DNA of 64,000 nucleotides, from contig NC_009614.1 of assembly GCF_000012825.1 (NCBI RefSeq), positions 1,488,001-1,552,000 of the forward strand. The letters are read 5' to 3'. Of the stretch, positions 47,145-56,371 are shown piece after piece. A program made the position numbers and the translations under genes. This DNA is from Phocaeicola vulgatus ATCC 8482 (GTDB lineage Bacteria; Bacteroidota; Bacteroidia; Bacteroidales; Bacteroidaceae). The notes under the pieces were generated by a model, which was given only the letters and a program-made list of their open reading frames with translations, was not told the DNA's origin and did not search any database. Each line of letters opens with the position of its first letter. Within the stretch, counting starts at the first letter, position 1.

Positions 47145-47921
47145 TCAATACGAGACCGATACCGGAATGCCGGAATCCTTTATCAATTTTCCTATTCTGT
47201 CCAATTCCTCATGAGTAGCCTTTTCCAAATCATGATCGGGCGTTTCACGGTCGATGGTGTAAATCATCACCTGACGGGGAGCAATCTCTTTCACCGTTTC
47301 CAGCCAGGGCAGCACATACCGATCTGAAGTATTATCCACATCCTGCCCTTGATATTTACCTTTCATGAACATGGTCTGAATAATCAGATTACCTTTGAAA
47401 GCTTTCATCCCTTTTATAATTTTCCGTACATCATAGTGCCCGGTCGGGCGGTCTGTCAATCGAATATAATCCGTATCAATAGTATCCAGCTTCAATATAT
47501 TATTATCTATCTTATTCAATGCATCAAATACCTCCGGTTTGTGAATAAAAGTAGAATTACTCAATACACTCACTTTTGCCTGAGGAAAATATATATCACG
47601 CAATGCCAAAGTATCCTCTATAATTCCTGCAAAGTGAGGATGAGCCGTCGGTTCGCCATTACCGGCAAAAGTCAGCACATCCGGTTTAGGACCATTTTGC
47701 TGCATATCAATCAAACGGGCTTCCAAAGCCTCACGAACCTGCTCGCGAGTAGGCAGTTTCTTTTGGGGACGATGATCTTCATTAAAACCACATTCGCAAT
47801 AAATGCAATCGAAGGTACAAAATTTACCATCTTCAGGAAGAAGATTGATTCCTAAAGACACTCCCAAACGACGACTATGTACCGGACCGAAGATGGGAGA
47901 AGGATAAATGACTGTTGACAT
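47145..47921 (-). CDS. Radical SAM protein (MoaA/NifB-like)
   Basis: A 258-residue radical SAM enzyme. The cluster motif CTFDCIYCECGF near residue 34 gives the three Cys that bind the 4Fe-4S cluster; GNGEPTAHPHF near 90 is the SAM-binding GGE-type motif, and LSNSTFIHKPEV follows. The N-terminus IFGPVHSRRLGVSLGINLLP is the typical opening of this conserved subfamily of bacterial and archaeal proteins. No extra SPASM domain is present. The reaction is not known to me. The gene has its own promoter in the short gap after the helix-hairpin-helix gene. Confidence 0.93.
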   Translation of the reverse strand: MSTVIYPSPIFGPVHSRRLGVSLGINLLPEDGKFCTFDCIYCECGFNEDHRPQKKLPTREQVREALEARLIDMQQNGPKPDVLTFAGNGEPTAHPHFAGIIEDTLALRDIYFPQAKVSVLSNSTFIHKPEVFDALNKIDNNILKLDTIDTDYIRLTDRPTGHYDVRKIIKGMKAFKGNLIIQTMFMKGKYQGQDVDNTSDRYVLPWLETVKEIAPRQVMIYTIDRETPDHDLEKATHEELDRIGKLIKDSGIPVSVSY

Positions 47922-47947
47922 AGTTCTTTTTTCAGTTGATAACAGTA

Positions 47948-47955
47948 CAAAAATA
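47948..47955 (-). promoter_or_regulatory. -7 promoter element of the radical SAM gene
   Basis: TATTTTTG on the minus strand matches TAnnTTTG exactly, 27 bp ahead of the ATG at 47921. Confidence 0.65.
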
Positions 47956-47966
47956 CAGAATGTTTT

Positions 47967-50039
47967 TCAAAATTTCAGTCTCAACTGCAAATAAAGGTCA
48001 CTCTTTGTACTGCCGTCAATTTCCTCCAAAGCGGAACTTATCTTATCCCGATTGAAATAATGGGTAGTTCCGTACTTGGCCTGCAAGATAATGTGTTTAT
48101 TCAATTCATAACGGGCGTTCACTGCCACACGCATACCTTTATAATAGAATGAAGGCATGGAAAAAGCATAGAGCACACTCTTTTCATAGATAGTAAGACG
48201 GGAATTATAGTCATCCGTATTAAACCATGCGGCACTCAAATCAAGCTGAAGAGGAAGCAAATGAAATGTATAAGCAGCACTTTGAGAAACCAGAAAACCA
48301 TTGGAAGCAGATTGCCCACGAAAGTTGATGCGTACATAATCCGCTATGGTTTTCAATGTCAGTTTATCTTTCACGCTATAATTCAATTGGTATCGGCATT
48401 TCTGCTGAATAGATGGAATAGTTTGCTTGGTTTTATCCGCAGCAGTGAAGTCCTTTTCCTTCTTTTTATAACGATATCTTATAAACATTTCCAGTTCATA
48501 AGTAGGTGAATAACTTAATTGGAGTAATCCATCCAATCCTTTGGTTCCTGCTTTGCTTACTAAATATTTCTTCCAAGGGAAATAGAAAAAATCACCATAA
48601 CAGGTCATTTTGATATACTTTAAAATACTGGTTTCCAATCCTATATAAAATCCACTCTCATTTTGTACCGTACTTCCCTCTCCTATAGAACGAGCATAAA
48701 CCGATTGATATTTGGCATCATAATACCTGTTCATAACTATTAACTGTGTTCCTCCTTTCGGTGAATAACGTAACATATTCATGGTTGCCCAAGTACCACA
48801 TTTGTCTATAGCCGTTTCACCCAATAAAGAGAAGCGTTTCCAAAAGAATTTATAATCTCCTCCCACATTATAAAAGTCCTTTCCACGGGGATAATAAATA
48901 TTATAGTACTTCTTCTCAGGATTCAACGGCTTGTTGAAAACATTATAAACAGCTGTTAATCCTAACTCACAGTACTTTCCATTATAATTTAAATTACTGC
49001 CAACCAACTGATTAGTTAATGTATTTTTCTTCTCAAACTCACGATACAACCGATGATATCCATCTTTTTTCAACGACCTTATAAACTGGTTATCAACAAT
49101 ACCATCCATCTTCCGATAAGAATAGAAACCATCCAATGTCCATCTTTTCGCCAACTTATAGCTGACTGCCATTCCTTGAAAATAGTTATATTCATCGGTA
49201 GAAGAATGCTTGCGTATGCCCCGGCTCTTATTTCCCAAAGTAGAGAGTGTAGCTGTTTTTCCCATCCCGAAATCAGTGTTGATAACTAGTCCATAACCAT
49301 AGCTGACACGGTAATTACCAAGAGCTAAAGTCTTGATATGACCTATATTACGAATTAACAAGTATAGTGAATAAAAATCATAACCTTTTTTATTTTGTCC
49401 GGTAAAGAAAGGTTCTCCTGCATCCTTTTCAGCAGTAATTCCTGCATAAATCTGATCCCGATAATGAAAACTATATCGCAGATTATGATAATATCCATAT
49501 CCCAAATACTGTTTGTTCGGATTCTTTTTTAAAGTTTCTGCCGGGTACTGTTGATACCCGGCCTTCGTATAAAAAGGAATATCGACACGTGTTGATAACT
49601 CTTGTTTACCGTATTTCAATATTCGCTTTATATTTGGTTTATATTGCTCTTTTTCAGGAGTTTCAAAGTAAATAAAGGGTAGTAAATAGTGAATAGTCTG
49701 CCTGTCAATATCTTCAATCATCCATAACTCATTGCGGGTAAGCATAGGACCATATTTGTACAGATAATACAATATATTCTCTACCAGTTGGTCAGAGAGA
49801 AATGGAAAACGTTCCAGTTGCTCTTTAGTTGCTGTATTGATATTGATGGGATTTTCACGTAATTCGGAAAGCTCCTCAAAGTGAGTATCCCATTGAAACG
49901 AACTGTTTTCATCTTCATCCATCAATTGCTCTGCCAGTTCTTCCCATACTTCCTGCGCACACAGGTTATGCACCGATAAAAGTATTGTAATACAGATAAT
50001 TAACATTACTCTTAACAACCTGTTCATTTTGTAATTCAT
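47967..50039 (-). CDS. Helix-hairpin-helix protein with predicted outer-membrane barrel
   Basis: A 690-residue exported protein. The start may be 50039 (MNYKMNRLL) or 50027 (MNRLLRVMLIICITILLSVH); both leave the same signal peptide ending LCAQ. Residues about 50-115 contain ComEA-like helix-hairpin-helix repeats (NINTATKEQLERFPFLSDQL, YLYKYGPMLTRNELWMIEDI). The remaining 550 residues are rich in alternating aromatic strands (FYTKAGYQQYPAE, YSFHYRDQIYAGITAEKDAG) and end in a strand finishing LQLRLKF, so an outer-membrane beta-barrel is likely. The family is widespread in Bacteroidetes. A DNA-uptake role is suggested only by the HhH motif and is uncertain. Confidence 0.85.
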   Translation of the reverse strand: MNYKMNRLLRVMLIICITILLSVHNLCAQEVWEELAEQLMDEDENSSFQWDTHFEELSELRENPININTATKEQLERFPFLSDQLVENILYYLYKYGPMLTRNELWMIEDIDRQTIHYLLPFIYFETPEKEQYKPNIKRILKYGKQELSTRVDIPFYTKAGYQQYPAETLKKNPNKQYLGYGYYHNLRYSFHYRDQIYAGITAEKDAGEPFFTGQNKKGYDFYSLYLLIRNIGHIKTLALGNYRVSYGYGLVINTDFGMGKTATLSTLGNKSRGIRKHSSTDEYNYFQGMAVSYKLAKRWTLDGFYSYRKMDGIVDNQFIRSLKKDGYHRLYREFEKKNTLTNQLVGSNLNYNGKYCELGLTAVYNVFNKPLNPEKKYYNIYYPRGKDFYNVGGDYKFFWKRFSLLGETAIDKCGTWATMNMLRYSPKGGTQLIVMNRYYDAKYQSVYARSIGEGSTVQNESGFYIGLETSILKYIKMTCYGDFFYFPWKKYLVSKAGTKGLDGLLQLSYSPTYELEMFIRYRYKKKEKDFTAADKTKQTIPSIQQKCRYQLNYSVKDKLTLKTIADYVRINFRGQSASNGFLVSQSAAYTFHLLPLQLDLSAAWFNTDDYNSRLTIYEKSVLYAFSMPSFYYKGMRVAVNARYELNKHIILQAKYGTTHYFNRDKISSALEEIDGSTKSDLYLQLRLKF

Positions 50040-50096
50040 TGGCGTGTTTTAAGTTAAATAGTTTTATCCACTATACAGAGTAATCATATTTCTTGC

Positions 50097-50104
50097 TACT
50101 TTTG
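50097..50104 (+). promoter_or_regulatory. -7 promoter element ahead of DUF4294 gene
   Basis: TACTTTTG matches TAnnTTTG exactly and ends only 7 bp before the ATG at 50112. With the usual distance to the start of transcription, the mRNA would begin at or within a few bases of the start codon. Confidence 0.65.
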
Positions 50105-50111
50105 CACCAAG

Positions 50112-50708
50112 ATGAAAAGGAAACTCTTTATAGCATTGTTTTTTTCCTTTATAGCCGCTGCTGCTTATTCCCAGCAACAAACGACTACTATAAACGGATA
50201 CATGGTACCTGTATGTGTATACAAAGGAGATACTATTCCAGCTGTACAGTTACCTAATGTATACATTTTCAGACCATTAAAATTCAAAAACGAAAAAGAA
50301 AGACGGGAATACTACCGCCTGGTAAGGAATGTGAAGAAAACCCTGCCATTAGCCCGTGAAATTAACCGTGCTGTGATAGAAACTTACGAATATATAGAAA
50401 CACTGCCTGACAAAAAAGCCAGGGAAAAGCACCTGAAACTCGTAGAGAAGGGACTAAAAGAGCAATATACACCGATTATGAAGAAATTAACCTTTTCACA
50501 GGGTAAACTGTTGATAAAGTTAGTAAACCGTCAGACGGATTCTTCCTCTTATGAATTGGTAAAAGCTTTTATGGGACCCTTTAAAGCCGGATTCTATCAA
50601 ACTTTTGCAGCACTTTTTGGTGCCAGCCTGAAGAAAGAATATCATCCGGAGGGAGAGGATCGACTGACCGAACGGGTGGTATTGTTAGTTGAAAACGGAC
50701 AAATCTAA
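50112..50708 (+). CDS. DUF4294 family protein
   Basis: A 198-residue exported protein with signal MKRKLFIALFFSFIAAAAYS. The conserved body contains VCVYKGDTIPAVQLPNVYIF, FKNEKERREYYRLVRNVKKT and FSQGKLLIKLVNRQT, the pattern remembered for DUF4294, a Bacteroidetes family of unknown function. It is mostly helical after residue 60 and rich in charged residues. It is divergent from the helix-hairpin-helix gene and converges on the methyltransferase gene 30 bp downstream. Its promoter is unusually close to the start codon. Confidence 0.88.
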   Translation: MKRKLFIALFFSFIAAAAYSQQQTTTINGYMVPVCVYKGDTIPAVQLPNVYIFRPLKFKNEKERREYYRLVRNVKKTLPLAREINRAVIETYEYIETLPDKKAREKHLKLVEKGLKEQYTPIMKKLTFSQGKLLIKLVNRQTDSSSYELVKAFMGPFKAGFYQTFAALFGASLKKEYHPEGEDRLTERVVLLVENGQI

Positions 50709-50738
50709 CTGATTCCTACTGTTTGAATTTTACTCTTA

Positions 50739-51275
50739 TTATCTGAATTTCATTAATTTATTGGCAAACTCCCATAAAATAATTCCTGTGGTAACCGATA
50801 CATTCAACGAATGTTTTGTGCCGTATTGGGGAATCTCAACACAACCGTCGCAAGCATTGACCACTTCCTGCTGTACCCCTTTCACTTCATTTCCCATTAC
50901 GATGGCATATTTTTTATCGGCATCCAGTTCCAGTTTATCCAGCAAAGTACTGCCTTCCACCTGTTCGATAGCCAATACGGTAAACCCTTGATCATGAAGT
51001 TCCTGAACGGCATCAAGCGTATTCTTTTTATATCTCCACTCCACCGAATACTCAGCTCCTAAAGCTGTTTTATGCATTTCGGGATGGGGAGGAGTGGCTG
51101 TAATACCACATAAATAAATGCAATCTACCAAAAATGCATCCGATGTGCGAAACACTGACCCTATGTTGTGTAAACTGCGTACTTCATCCAGCACCACTGC
51201 TAAAGGCAACTTATCGGCTTTCTTGAATTCGTCTACAGTAAGCCGGTTCAGTTCTGTTATTTTGAGTTTCCTCAT
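50739..51275 (-). CDS. TrmH/SpoU-type RNA 2'-O-methyltransferase
   Basis: A 178-residue SPOUT-fold methyltransferase. The three SpoU motifs are present: VRSLHNIGSVFRTSDAF (about 27-43), YAIVMGNEVKGVQQEVV (about 123-139) and IPQYGTKHSLNVSVTTGIIL (about 149-168). These form the knotted SAM site and the catalytic Asn/Arg. It methylates a ribose in tRNA or rRNA; which site is not decidable. No N-terminal substrate-binding domain is present, as in the short TrmH-like members. The promoter TAAGTTTG lies at 51307-51314. Confidence 0.92.
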   Translation of the reverse strand: MRKLKITELNRLTVDEFKKADKLPLAVVLDEVRSLHNIGSVFRTSDAFLVDCIYLCGITATPPHPEMHKTALGAEYSVEWRYKKNTLDAVQELHDQGFTVLAIEQVEGSTLLDKLELDADKKYAIVMGNEVKGVQQEVVNACDGCVEIPQYGTKHSLNVSVTTGIILWEFANKLMKFR

Positions 51276-51306
51276 ACTCTATTTTCTACTTTATTATTAA
51301 CGGTTA

Positions 51307-51314
51307 CAAACTTA
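51307..51314 (-). promoter_or_regulatory. -7 promoter element of the RNA methyltransferase
   Basis: TAAGTTTG on the minus strand matches TAnnTTTG exactly, 32 bp ahead of the ATG at 51275. Confidence 0.65.
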
Positions 51315-51609
51315 CATAAAAATCTATGATCTTTACGCCTATATAATGAAAAAGAAGTCTCTCCTACTCTCTTTTTATTTTTACTTCAGTCCTAAACTCA
51401 ATTGTAAAACAGATGGATTTCTTTATACAAGAAAAGATAATAACTAATTCACATCCCCCTGTTGATAACGGTTGAAAACATGTAAAAAGGATGAGGATAT
51501 CATTTCAAAAGTATTTCTTGCATATTTCAAATAATGGTATAATGTACACTTAAAATCAACAATCCAAAAATTAATCACATAACTTAAACAATCAATATCA
51601 ACACAATTT

Positions 51610-51858
51610 AATCACTATTTCAGGCGTTCATAACCATAAAGTTTTTAACTCATATTCTTATCAACAATATGTTAATAGAATAAGTAAAACCTGTATTATC
51701 AGTATTTAAGCCGGTTGATTATTTATTCATATTTTGGTATTATATATAAATAACTTATCAGGCAAGAGAAAGAACTCTTTTTTACTAACAATATAAACAG
51801 CCTATTATTAATACCATATTTCTTTTTTTGAAAGAAGGAGAAAAAATATAGATATAAT
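51610..51858 (+). repeat. Vestigial duplicate of the nadA leader (left copy)
   Basis: Two blocks match the true nadA leader. Block 1 (51610-51650) matches 54317-54357 in 37 of 41 positions; block 2 (51811-51858) matches 54371-54418 over 48 bp without a mismatch. In this copy about 160 bp separate the blocks, against 13 bp at nadA. The -7 box is changed (TAACTCAT instead of TAACTTTG) and the start codon has become ATA; the following 20 bases still resemble the start of nadA. The rest of the 51276-51996 gap shows no gene. Confidence 0.85.
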
Positions 51859-51996
51859 AGATACAAAGAAATTGTTGGTAACTGTTCATTGTGTTTCTTG
51901 AAATGTAACCTGTAGTAATTTCCTGCGTCTAAGTAACAGAAATAAAAGGTAGAAGATCGCGGTCTTTTTATTAACTAATGCACTAAGATAAAGAAT

Positions 51997-54315
51997 ATGA
52001 TAAAAAGAATATTGGTTGCCACATCACTTTTGTGTATGTGCTGCATACTTTTTGCTCAAAATGTACAGGTTAAAGGAAAAGTTGTTTCAGAAAATGAAGC
52101 GGTGGAATTTGCGAATGTCGTATTGCAGACAAAGGATTCTATATTTATAGCCGGAGGAGTAACCGACAGTAAAGGAAGGTTCATGATGGAGAATATCCAA
52201 GCTGGAAGTTATCTGCTTTGTATTTCCGGTATGGGATATACCTCCCGGATTATATCATTGGATCATTTAGCTGTTTCTAAGGATTTAGGCGTTATCATGA
52301 TATCTCCGGAATCGATCCTGTTAAAGGAAGTGGTGGTAACGGGAGCCAGTGTGATAAATGCCGCCGACAGGAAAATTATCCTTCCTACAGCACATCAGTT
52401 AAAATCGGCCGGCAATGGTCTGTCTTTATTGCAGCAGATGAAGCTGAGCAGAATACAAGTGGATCAAATGCGTAACAAGGTAACATCCTCCGGTGAAGGG
52501 GATGTACAGTTACGGATGAATGGAGTAAATGCCGAGATACAGGATATATTGGTTCTTCGTACTGAAGATGTGATTCGTATAGAATATCATGATGCTCCCG
52601 GTTTGCGATATGGGGATCATACGGCTGCTGTGATTGATTACATTGTAAGACGGCATGAAACCGGTGGCTATGTGGCTTTGGATGCGCAGGATTCTCCGCA
52701 CGTACTTTTTGGAAACAATAATTTTATGGTGAAGATAAACCATAAAAAGTCAGAATTCGGTTTGAATTATAATAATGTTTATCGTTCGGTAGATAATTAT
52801 TGGCGTAATAATTGGGAAACTTTCCGCTATGAGGATGGTTCTTCCTTTACACGGGTGGAAGATGGCATTCCGAGTAGAATTTCCACTTATGGACATAATA
52901 TAGGATTGAATTATAGTTTTCAGGATCAGGGGAAATGGTTCTTTAATTCCACTGTACGGTGGGCTTTTAATAAGAACAAGCAGAATAACCAAAGCAGTCT
53001 GTATGTTTTGGAGAAGCCTGAAGAAATTTTGATGATGAAAGAACATAGTACGGGCCGGACTTCCCGTCCGTCGGTGGACTTGTATTTTCAATGTAAACTG
53101 AACAATGACCAGTCATTGATTATCAATGCTGTGACTACTTATATTGACACTCAAAGTGACAGGAGTTATACGGAGGAGAAGAGTGATGAACCGCTGACTG
53201 ATATTTATTCTACTGTATCGGGAAATAAATACTCATTTATAGGAGAGGGTATTTATGAAAGGAAAATAACCAAGAAGAGCAGATTGAGTGCAGGACTGAA
53301 ATATCAGCAAAGTCTGGCGGACAATACCTATGGTGGAAACGAGTCATCTGAAACAAAGATGCATGAAACCCATGCGACAGCTTATGTGGAATACAGTGGG
53401 AAAATGGATCGTTTCAATTATTCTTTTGGACTGCAAGGCAGTTATTCACGATTCAAACAGAAAGAGGAAGGATATAACAGGTATTCGTTATTGCCCCGTT
53501 TGAGATTTGGGTATCAATTTTCAGATAATGTCTTTGTCCGTTACCGGGGACAGATTTCACGTAAATCTCCCGGTTTGTCCGATATGGGAAATGTGAGACA
53601 ATTGATTGACTCTTTGCAGGTGAGAAGCGGAAATCCGGAATTAAAGATATTCACAGTATATAAAAATGAGTTGGAGGCAGATTTCCGAAAAGGTTTGTTT
53701 AGTGGTAATTTTCACTTGTCGTATCAGTATCAGCACAGGCCTATCATGGAAGAAACCATACGAGATAAGAATAACAGTTTTGTCCGTACCAATGCCAATC
53801 AGTTAAGTTGGCAGAAATTGAATCCTGAGTTGGAATTGAAACTCGGTCCTCTGAAAGATATTTTGACTTTTTCTTTTTCCACCGGTATAAATTATTATGA
53901 TAGTCGTGGCTTGGATTATCATCATACATATACCAATTGGTATTACAGGGCCGAAGTGATGGCATCTTATAAAAGATGGTCCGGATTCTTTCAAATGGAA
54001 AATCATCGGAATAATTTCTATGGGGAAACATTGTCATACGGGGAGAGTTTTCATACCTTGGGATTGTCCTATCGATACAAGCGTTTAAATATCGGGGTGA
54101 TGACTTTGAATCCATTTGTTGATAATTACAGAATGGGAGGAGAAATGTTCAGTAAAGTGGCTCCTTCTAAGAATTGGTGGTATGTGAAAGAGAGCTGCCG
54201 CCTGTTTGTGGCAAAAGTATCATGGAATATCAGTTTTGGACGTAAGTATGAAACCATGCAGAAACGTGTGTATAACGAAGATAGCAATGCAGGTACATTG
54301 AAGTCGGGGAAATAA
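51997..54315 (+). CDS. TonB-dependent receptor-like outer-membrane barrel protein
   Basis: A 772-residue outer-membrane protein. The signal peptide (MIKRILVATSLLCMCCILFA) is followed by a carboxypeptidase-D-like domain (VQVKGKVVSENEAVEFANVV to about residue 105), a plug-like domain entered through LLKEVVVTGASV, and a barrel of about 500 residues rich in aromatic strands, ending in a basic tail rather than the usual aromatic strand. There is no SusD partner. It resembles the outer-membrane beta-barrel group of receptors, so uptake of a small ligand or metal complex is possible, but no substrate can be named. The gene is bracketed by two copies of the nadA leader, which suggests it arrived by insertion between duplicated sequence. 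Confidence 0.88.
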   Translation: MIKRILVATSLLCMCCILFAQNVQVKGKVVSENEAVEFANVVLQTKDSIFIAGGVTDSKGRFMMENIQAGSYLLCISGMGYTSRIISLDHLAVSKDLGVIMISPESILLKEVVVTGASVINAADRKIILPTAHQLKSAGNGLSLLQQMKLSRIQVDQMRNKVTSSGEGDVQLRMNGVNAEIQDILVLRTEDVIRIEYHDAPGLRYGDHTAAVIDYIVRRHETGGYVALDAQDSPHVLFGNNNFMVKINHKKSEFGLNYNNVYRSVDNYWRNNWETFRYEDGSSFTRVEDGIPSRISTYGHNIGLNYSFQDQGKWFFNSTVRWAFNKNKQNNQSSLYVLEKPEEILMMKEHSTGRTSRPSVDLYFQCKLNNDQSLIINAVTTYIDTQSDRSYTEEKSDEPLTDIYSTVSGNKYSFIGEGIYERKITKKSRLSAGLKYQQSLADNTYGGNESSETKMHETHATAYVEYSGKMDRFNYSFGLQGSYSRFKQKEEGYNRYSLLPRLRFGYQFSDNVFVRYRGQISRKSPGLSDMGNVRQLIDSLQVRSGNPELKIFTVYKNELEADFRKGLFSGNFHLSYQYQHRPIMEETIRDKNNSFVRTNANQLSWQKLNPELELKLGPLKDILTFSFSTGINYYDSRGLDYHHTYTNWYYRAEVMASYKRWSGFFQMENHRNNFYGETLSYGESFHTLGLSYRYKRLNIGVMTLNPFVDNYRMGGEMFSKVAPSKNWWYVKESCRLFVAKVSWNISFGRKYETMQKRVYNEDSNAGTLKSGK

Positions 54316-54316
54316 A

Positions 54317-54418
54317 AATCACTATTTTGGGTGGTCATAACCATAAAGTTTTTAACTTTGCATATTATCAATACCATATTTCTTTTTTTGAAAGAAGGAG
54401 AAAAAATATAGATATAAT
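54317..54418 (+). repeat. nadA leader (right copy), with promoter and ribosome-binding site
   Basis: This is the intact partner of 51610-51858. It contains the -7 box TAACTTTG (54353-54360) and a purine-rich AAAGAAGGAG segment (54391-54400) 17 bp ahead of the nadA ATG at 54417. The 48-bp block 54371-54418 is identical to 51811-51858, with the ATG in place. Confidence 0.85.
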
Positions 54419-55409
54419 GAATAAAGAGGAATGGTTGAAAAAAGGGTATGTTACCGAACCGGTAGACAAAACTCTGGATTTGAAAACTGAAATTGATAAG
54501 TTGCGTAAGGAAAAGAATGCGCTTATCCTAGGTCACTATTACCAGTCGGGCGAAATACAAGATATTGCCGACTTTGTAGGTGACAGCTTGGCGCTGGCAC
54601 AATGGGCGGCTAAAACGGATGCGGATATCATTGTGATGTGTGGTGTCCACTTTATGGGTGAAACGGCTAAGATTCTTTGTCCTGATAAAAAAGTGCTGGT
54701 ACCGGATTTGAATGCAGGCTGTTCATTGGCCGACAGTTGTCCTGCTGATGAGTTTGCTAAATTTGTCCAAGAGCATCCGGATTATACAGTGATTTCGTAT
54801 GTTAACACTACAGCGGCTGTTAAAGCGGTGACCGATGTGGTGGTCACTTCTACTAATGCCAAGCAGATCGTAGAAAGTTTTCCGGCAGATGAAAAGATTA
54901 TTTTCGGTCCGGATAGAAATTTGGGTAATTATATCAATTCGATTACAGGACGCAATATGTTGCTTTGGGATGGTGCCTGCCATGTGCACGAACAGTTCTC
55001 TGTGGAGAAAATACTGGAGTTGAAAAAACAGTATCCTGACGCTGCTGTTCTGGTTCATCCCGAATGTAAAGGAGCCGTTTCCAAACTGGCCGACAAGGTT
55101 GCTTCTACGGCAGGATTGTTGAAATATGCCATTGCCAGTGACAAAAAAGACTTTATTGTGGCTACAGAAAGCGGTATTTTGCACGAGATGCGTAAGAAAT
55201 GTCCTGAGAAGAACTTTATTCCCGCTCCTCCCGAAGACAGTACCTGCGCTTGCAATGAATGTAATTTCATGCGTCTGAATACGCTGGAGAAGCTGTACAA
55301 TACGTTAAAGTATGAATGGCCGGAAGTGACAGTGGATGAAGCGGTAGCTGAGGAGGCAGTGAAACCTATCAAGAAGATGCTGGAAATTTCGGAGAAGCTG
55401 GGATTATGA
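54417..55409 (+). CDS. nadA: Quinolinate synthase A
   Basis: A 330-residue cytoplasmic enzyme that condenses iminoaspartate with dihydroxyacetone phosphate to quinolinate in NAD biosynthesis, using a 4Fe-4S cluster. The start at 54417 (MNKEEWLKKGY) follows a good purine-rich leader; an upstream in-frame start at 54327 would sit before the -7 box and is rejected. Family motifs include ILGHYYQSGEIQDIADFVGD, CGVHFMGETAKIL, LNAGCSLADSCP, HPECKGAV and CACNECNFMRLNTLEKLY; the Cys in the first, middle and last groups are the cluster ligands. A small frame overlaps the stop by four bases. nadB and nadC are not in this window. Confidence 0.96.
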   Translation: MNKEEWLKKGYVTEPVDKTLDLKTEIDKLRKEKNALILGHYYQSGEIQDIADFVGDSLALAQWAAKTDADIIVMCGVHFMGETAKILCPDKKVLVPDLNAGCSLADSCPADEFAKFVQEHPDYTVISYVNTTAAVKAVTDVVVTSTNAKQIVESFPADEKIIFGPDRNLGNYINSITGRNMLLWDGACHVHEQFSVEKILELKKQYPDAAVLVHPECKGAVSKLADKVASTAGLLKYAIASDKKDFIVATESGILHEMRKKCPEKNFIPAPPEDSTCACNECNFMRLNTLEKLYNTLKYEWPEVTVDEAVAEEAVKPIKKMLEISEKLGL

Positions 55410-55531
55410 CTTTTGTAAAAGATAACAAGATGTGGTTAATAAAAGACGTTTCTGTTATTCTTAAAAGTAAAGGGGAATTCTTCTGGAAAGGATTTATCAT
55501 CGGAATAGGAGTGACATTTCTGTTTCATTAA
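55406..55531 (+). CDS. Small 41-residue protein overlapping the nadA stop
   Basis: An ATG at 55406 overlaps the nadA stop in an ATGA junction and opens a 41-codon frame: MTFVKDNKMWLIKDVSVIL, then a charged stretch, then a hydrophobic end WKGFIIGIGVTFLFH. The layout suggests a short membrane-associated peptide translated by coupling to nadA. A strong terminator follows 8 bp after its stop, which fits its being the last gene of the nadA transcript. No family was recognised, and chance cannot be excluded for a frame of this length. Confidence 0.5.
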   Translation: MTFVKDNKMWLIKDVSVILKSKGEFFWKGFIIGIGVTFLFH

Positions 55532-55538
55532 AGATTTG

Positions 55539-55590
55539 TTTTGACGGAATAATGGTTCTCATGGAAATCATTATTCCGTCAAAATTGTTT
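55539..55590 (+). terminator. Terminator of the nadA transcript
   Basis: Arms TTTTGACGGAATAATG (55539-55554) and CATTATTCCGTCAAAA (55569-55584) form a perfect 16-bp stem with a 14-nt loop, followed by TTGTTTT. It can act in either direction. Confidence 0.85.
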
Positions 55591-55663
55591 TCAAAGGAAA
55601 ACAGAATACTTGTTTTTATGAGGCTCAATAGAGGTAAACAAATGATATAACTAATTTATATAG

Positions 55664-56245
55664 TTACGCCTTCAGAAACCGGCAAAGTTTCTCTACGGCC
55701 AGTGCACGGTGACTGATTTTGTTTTTCGTCTCATTGCCTAGTTCGGCAAAAGTTTTAGTATATCCTTCGGGCACAAAGATAGGGTCGTATCCGAAACCTG
55801 ACGAACCTCGTTTTTCTTTGATAATCTCACCTTTTACAATTCCTTCGAACAAATGCTTCTTTCCATCCAGAATCAGGCAGATAGCTGTGCGGAATTGTGC
55901 TTTTCTATTTTGCACTCCTTGCATATTCTGCAATAATTTTTGCATATTGGCTTCCGCATTGTGTCCTTCGCCTCCGGCATAACGGGCGGAATAAACACCC
56001 GGAGCACCATTCAAAGCTTCCACTTCCAGGCCTGTATCGTCGGCAAAACAGTCTAAACCGTAGTTTTTATAAATATACTCCGCTTTCAGCATAGCATTGC
56101 CTTCCAACGTATCAGCAGTTTCGGGGATATCAACATGGCAATGGATATCTTTCAAACTCAATAATTCAACTTTTTCTCCTAGAATGGAGGATATTTCATC
56201 CAGTTTATGAGCATTGTTTGTAGCAAATACTAATTTCTTTTTCAT
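55664..56245 (-). CDS. rdgB: Non-canonical purine NTP pyrophosphatase (RdgB/HAM1 family)
   Basis: A 193-residue cytoplasmic enzyme that hydrolyses ITP, dITP and XTP to monophosphates and keeps them out of nucleic acids. Family motifs are [12 protein letters not shown] at the N-terminus, [39 protein letters not shown] with the metal-binding acidic residues, [20 protein letters not shown], and [10 protein letters not shown] at the C-terminus. Length is typical. It lies downstream of leuS and yitT in the same direction but has its own promoter, TATCTTTG, at 56268-56275. Confidence 0.95.
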   Translation of the reverse strand: MKKKLVFATNNAHKLDEISSILGEKVELLSLKDIHCHVDIPETADTLEGNAMLKAEYIYKNYGLDCFADDTGLEVEALNGAPGVYSARYAGGEGHNAEANMQKLLQNMQGVQNRKAQFRTAICLILDGKKHLFEGIVKGEIIKEKRGSSGFGYDPIFVPEGYTKTFAELGNETKNKISHRALAVEKLCRFLKA

Positions 56246-56267
56246 TTTATATCATATTAATTGAATG

Positions 56268-56275
56268 CAAAGATA
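56268..56275 (-). promoter_or_regulatory. -7 promoter element of the RdgB-like gene
   Basis: TATCTTTG on the minus strand matches TAnnTTTG exactly and lies 22 bp ahead of the ATG at 56245, so the 5' leader would be short (about 15 nt). Confidence 0.7.
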
Positions 56276-56371
56276 CTGAGAATGAACCAAAGTAAGATAA
56301 TTCCTGACAGAATAATATAGGTGAAAAGGTAAATAGTAATTTGTTTGCTATGTGTATTTTCAATTTTTGAT

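Noticed and set aside
54327..54416. Upstream in-frame start for nadA
   Set aside because: It precedes the -7 box and adds 30 residues absent from NadA proteins.
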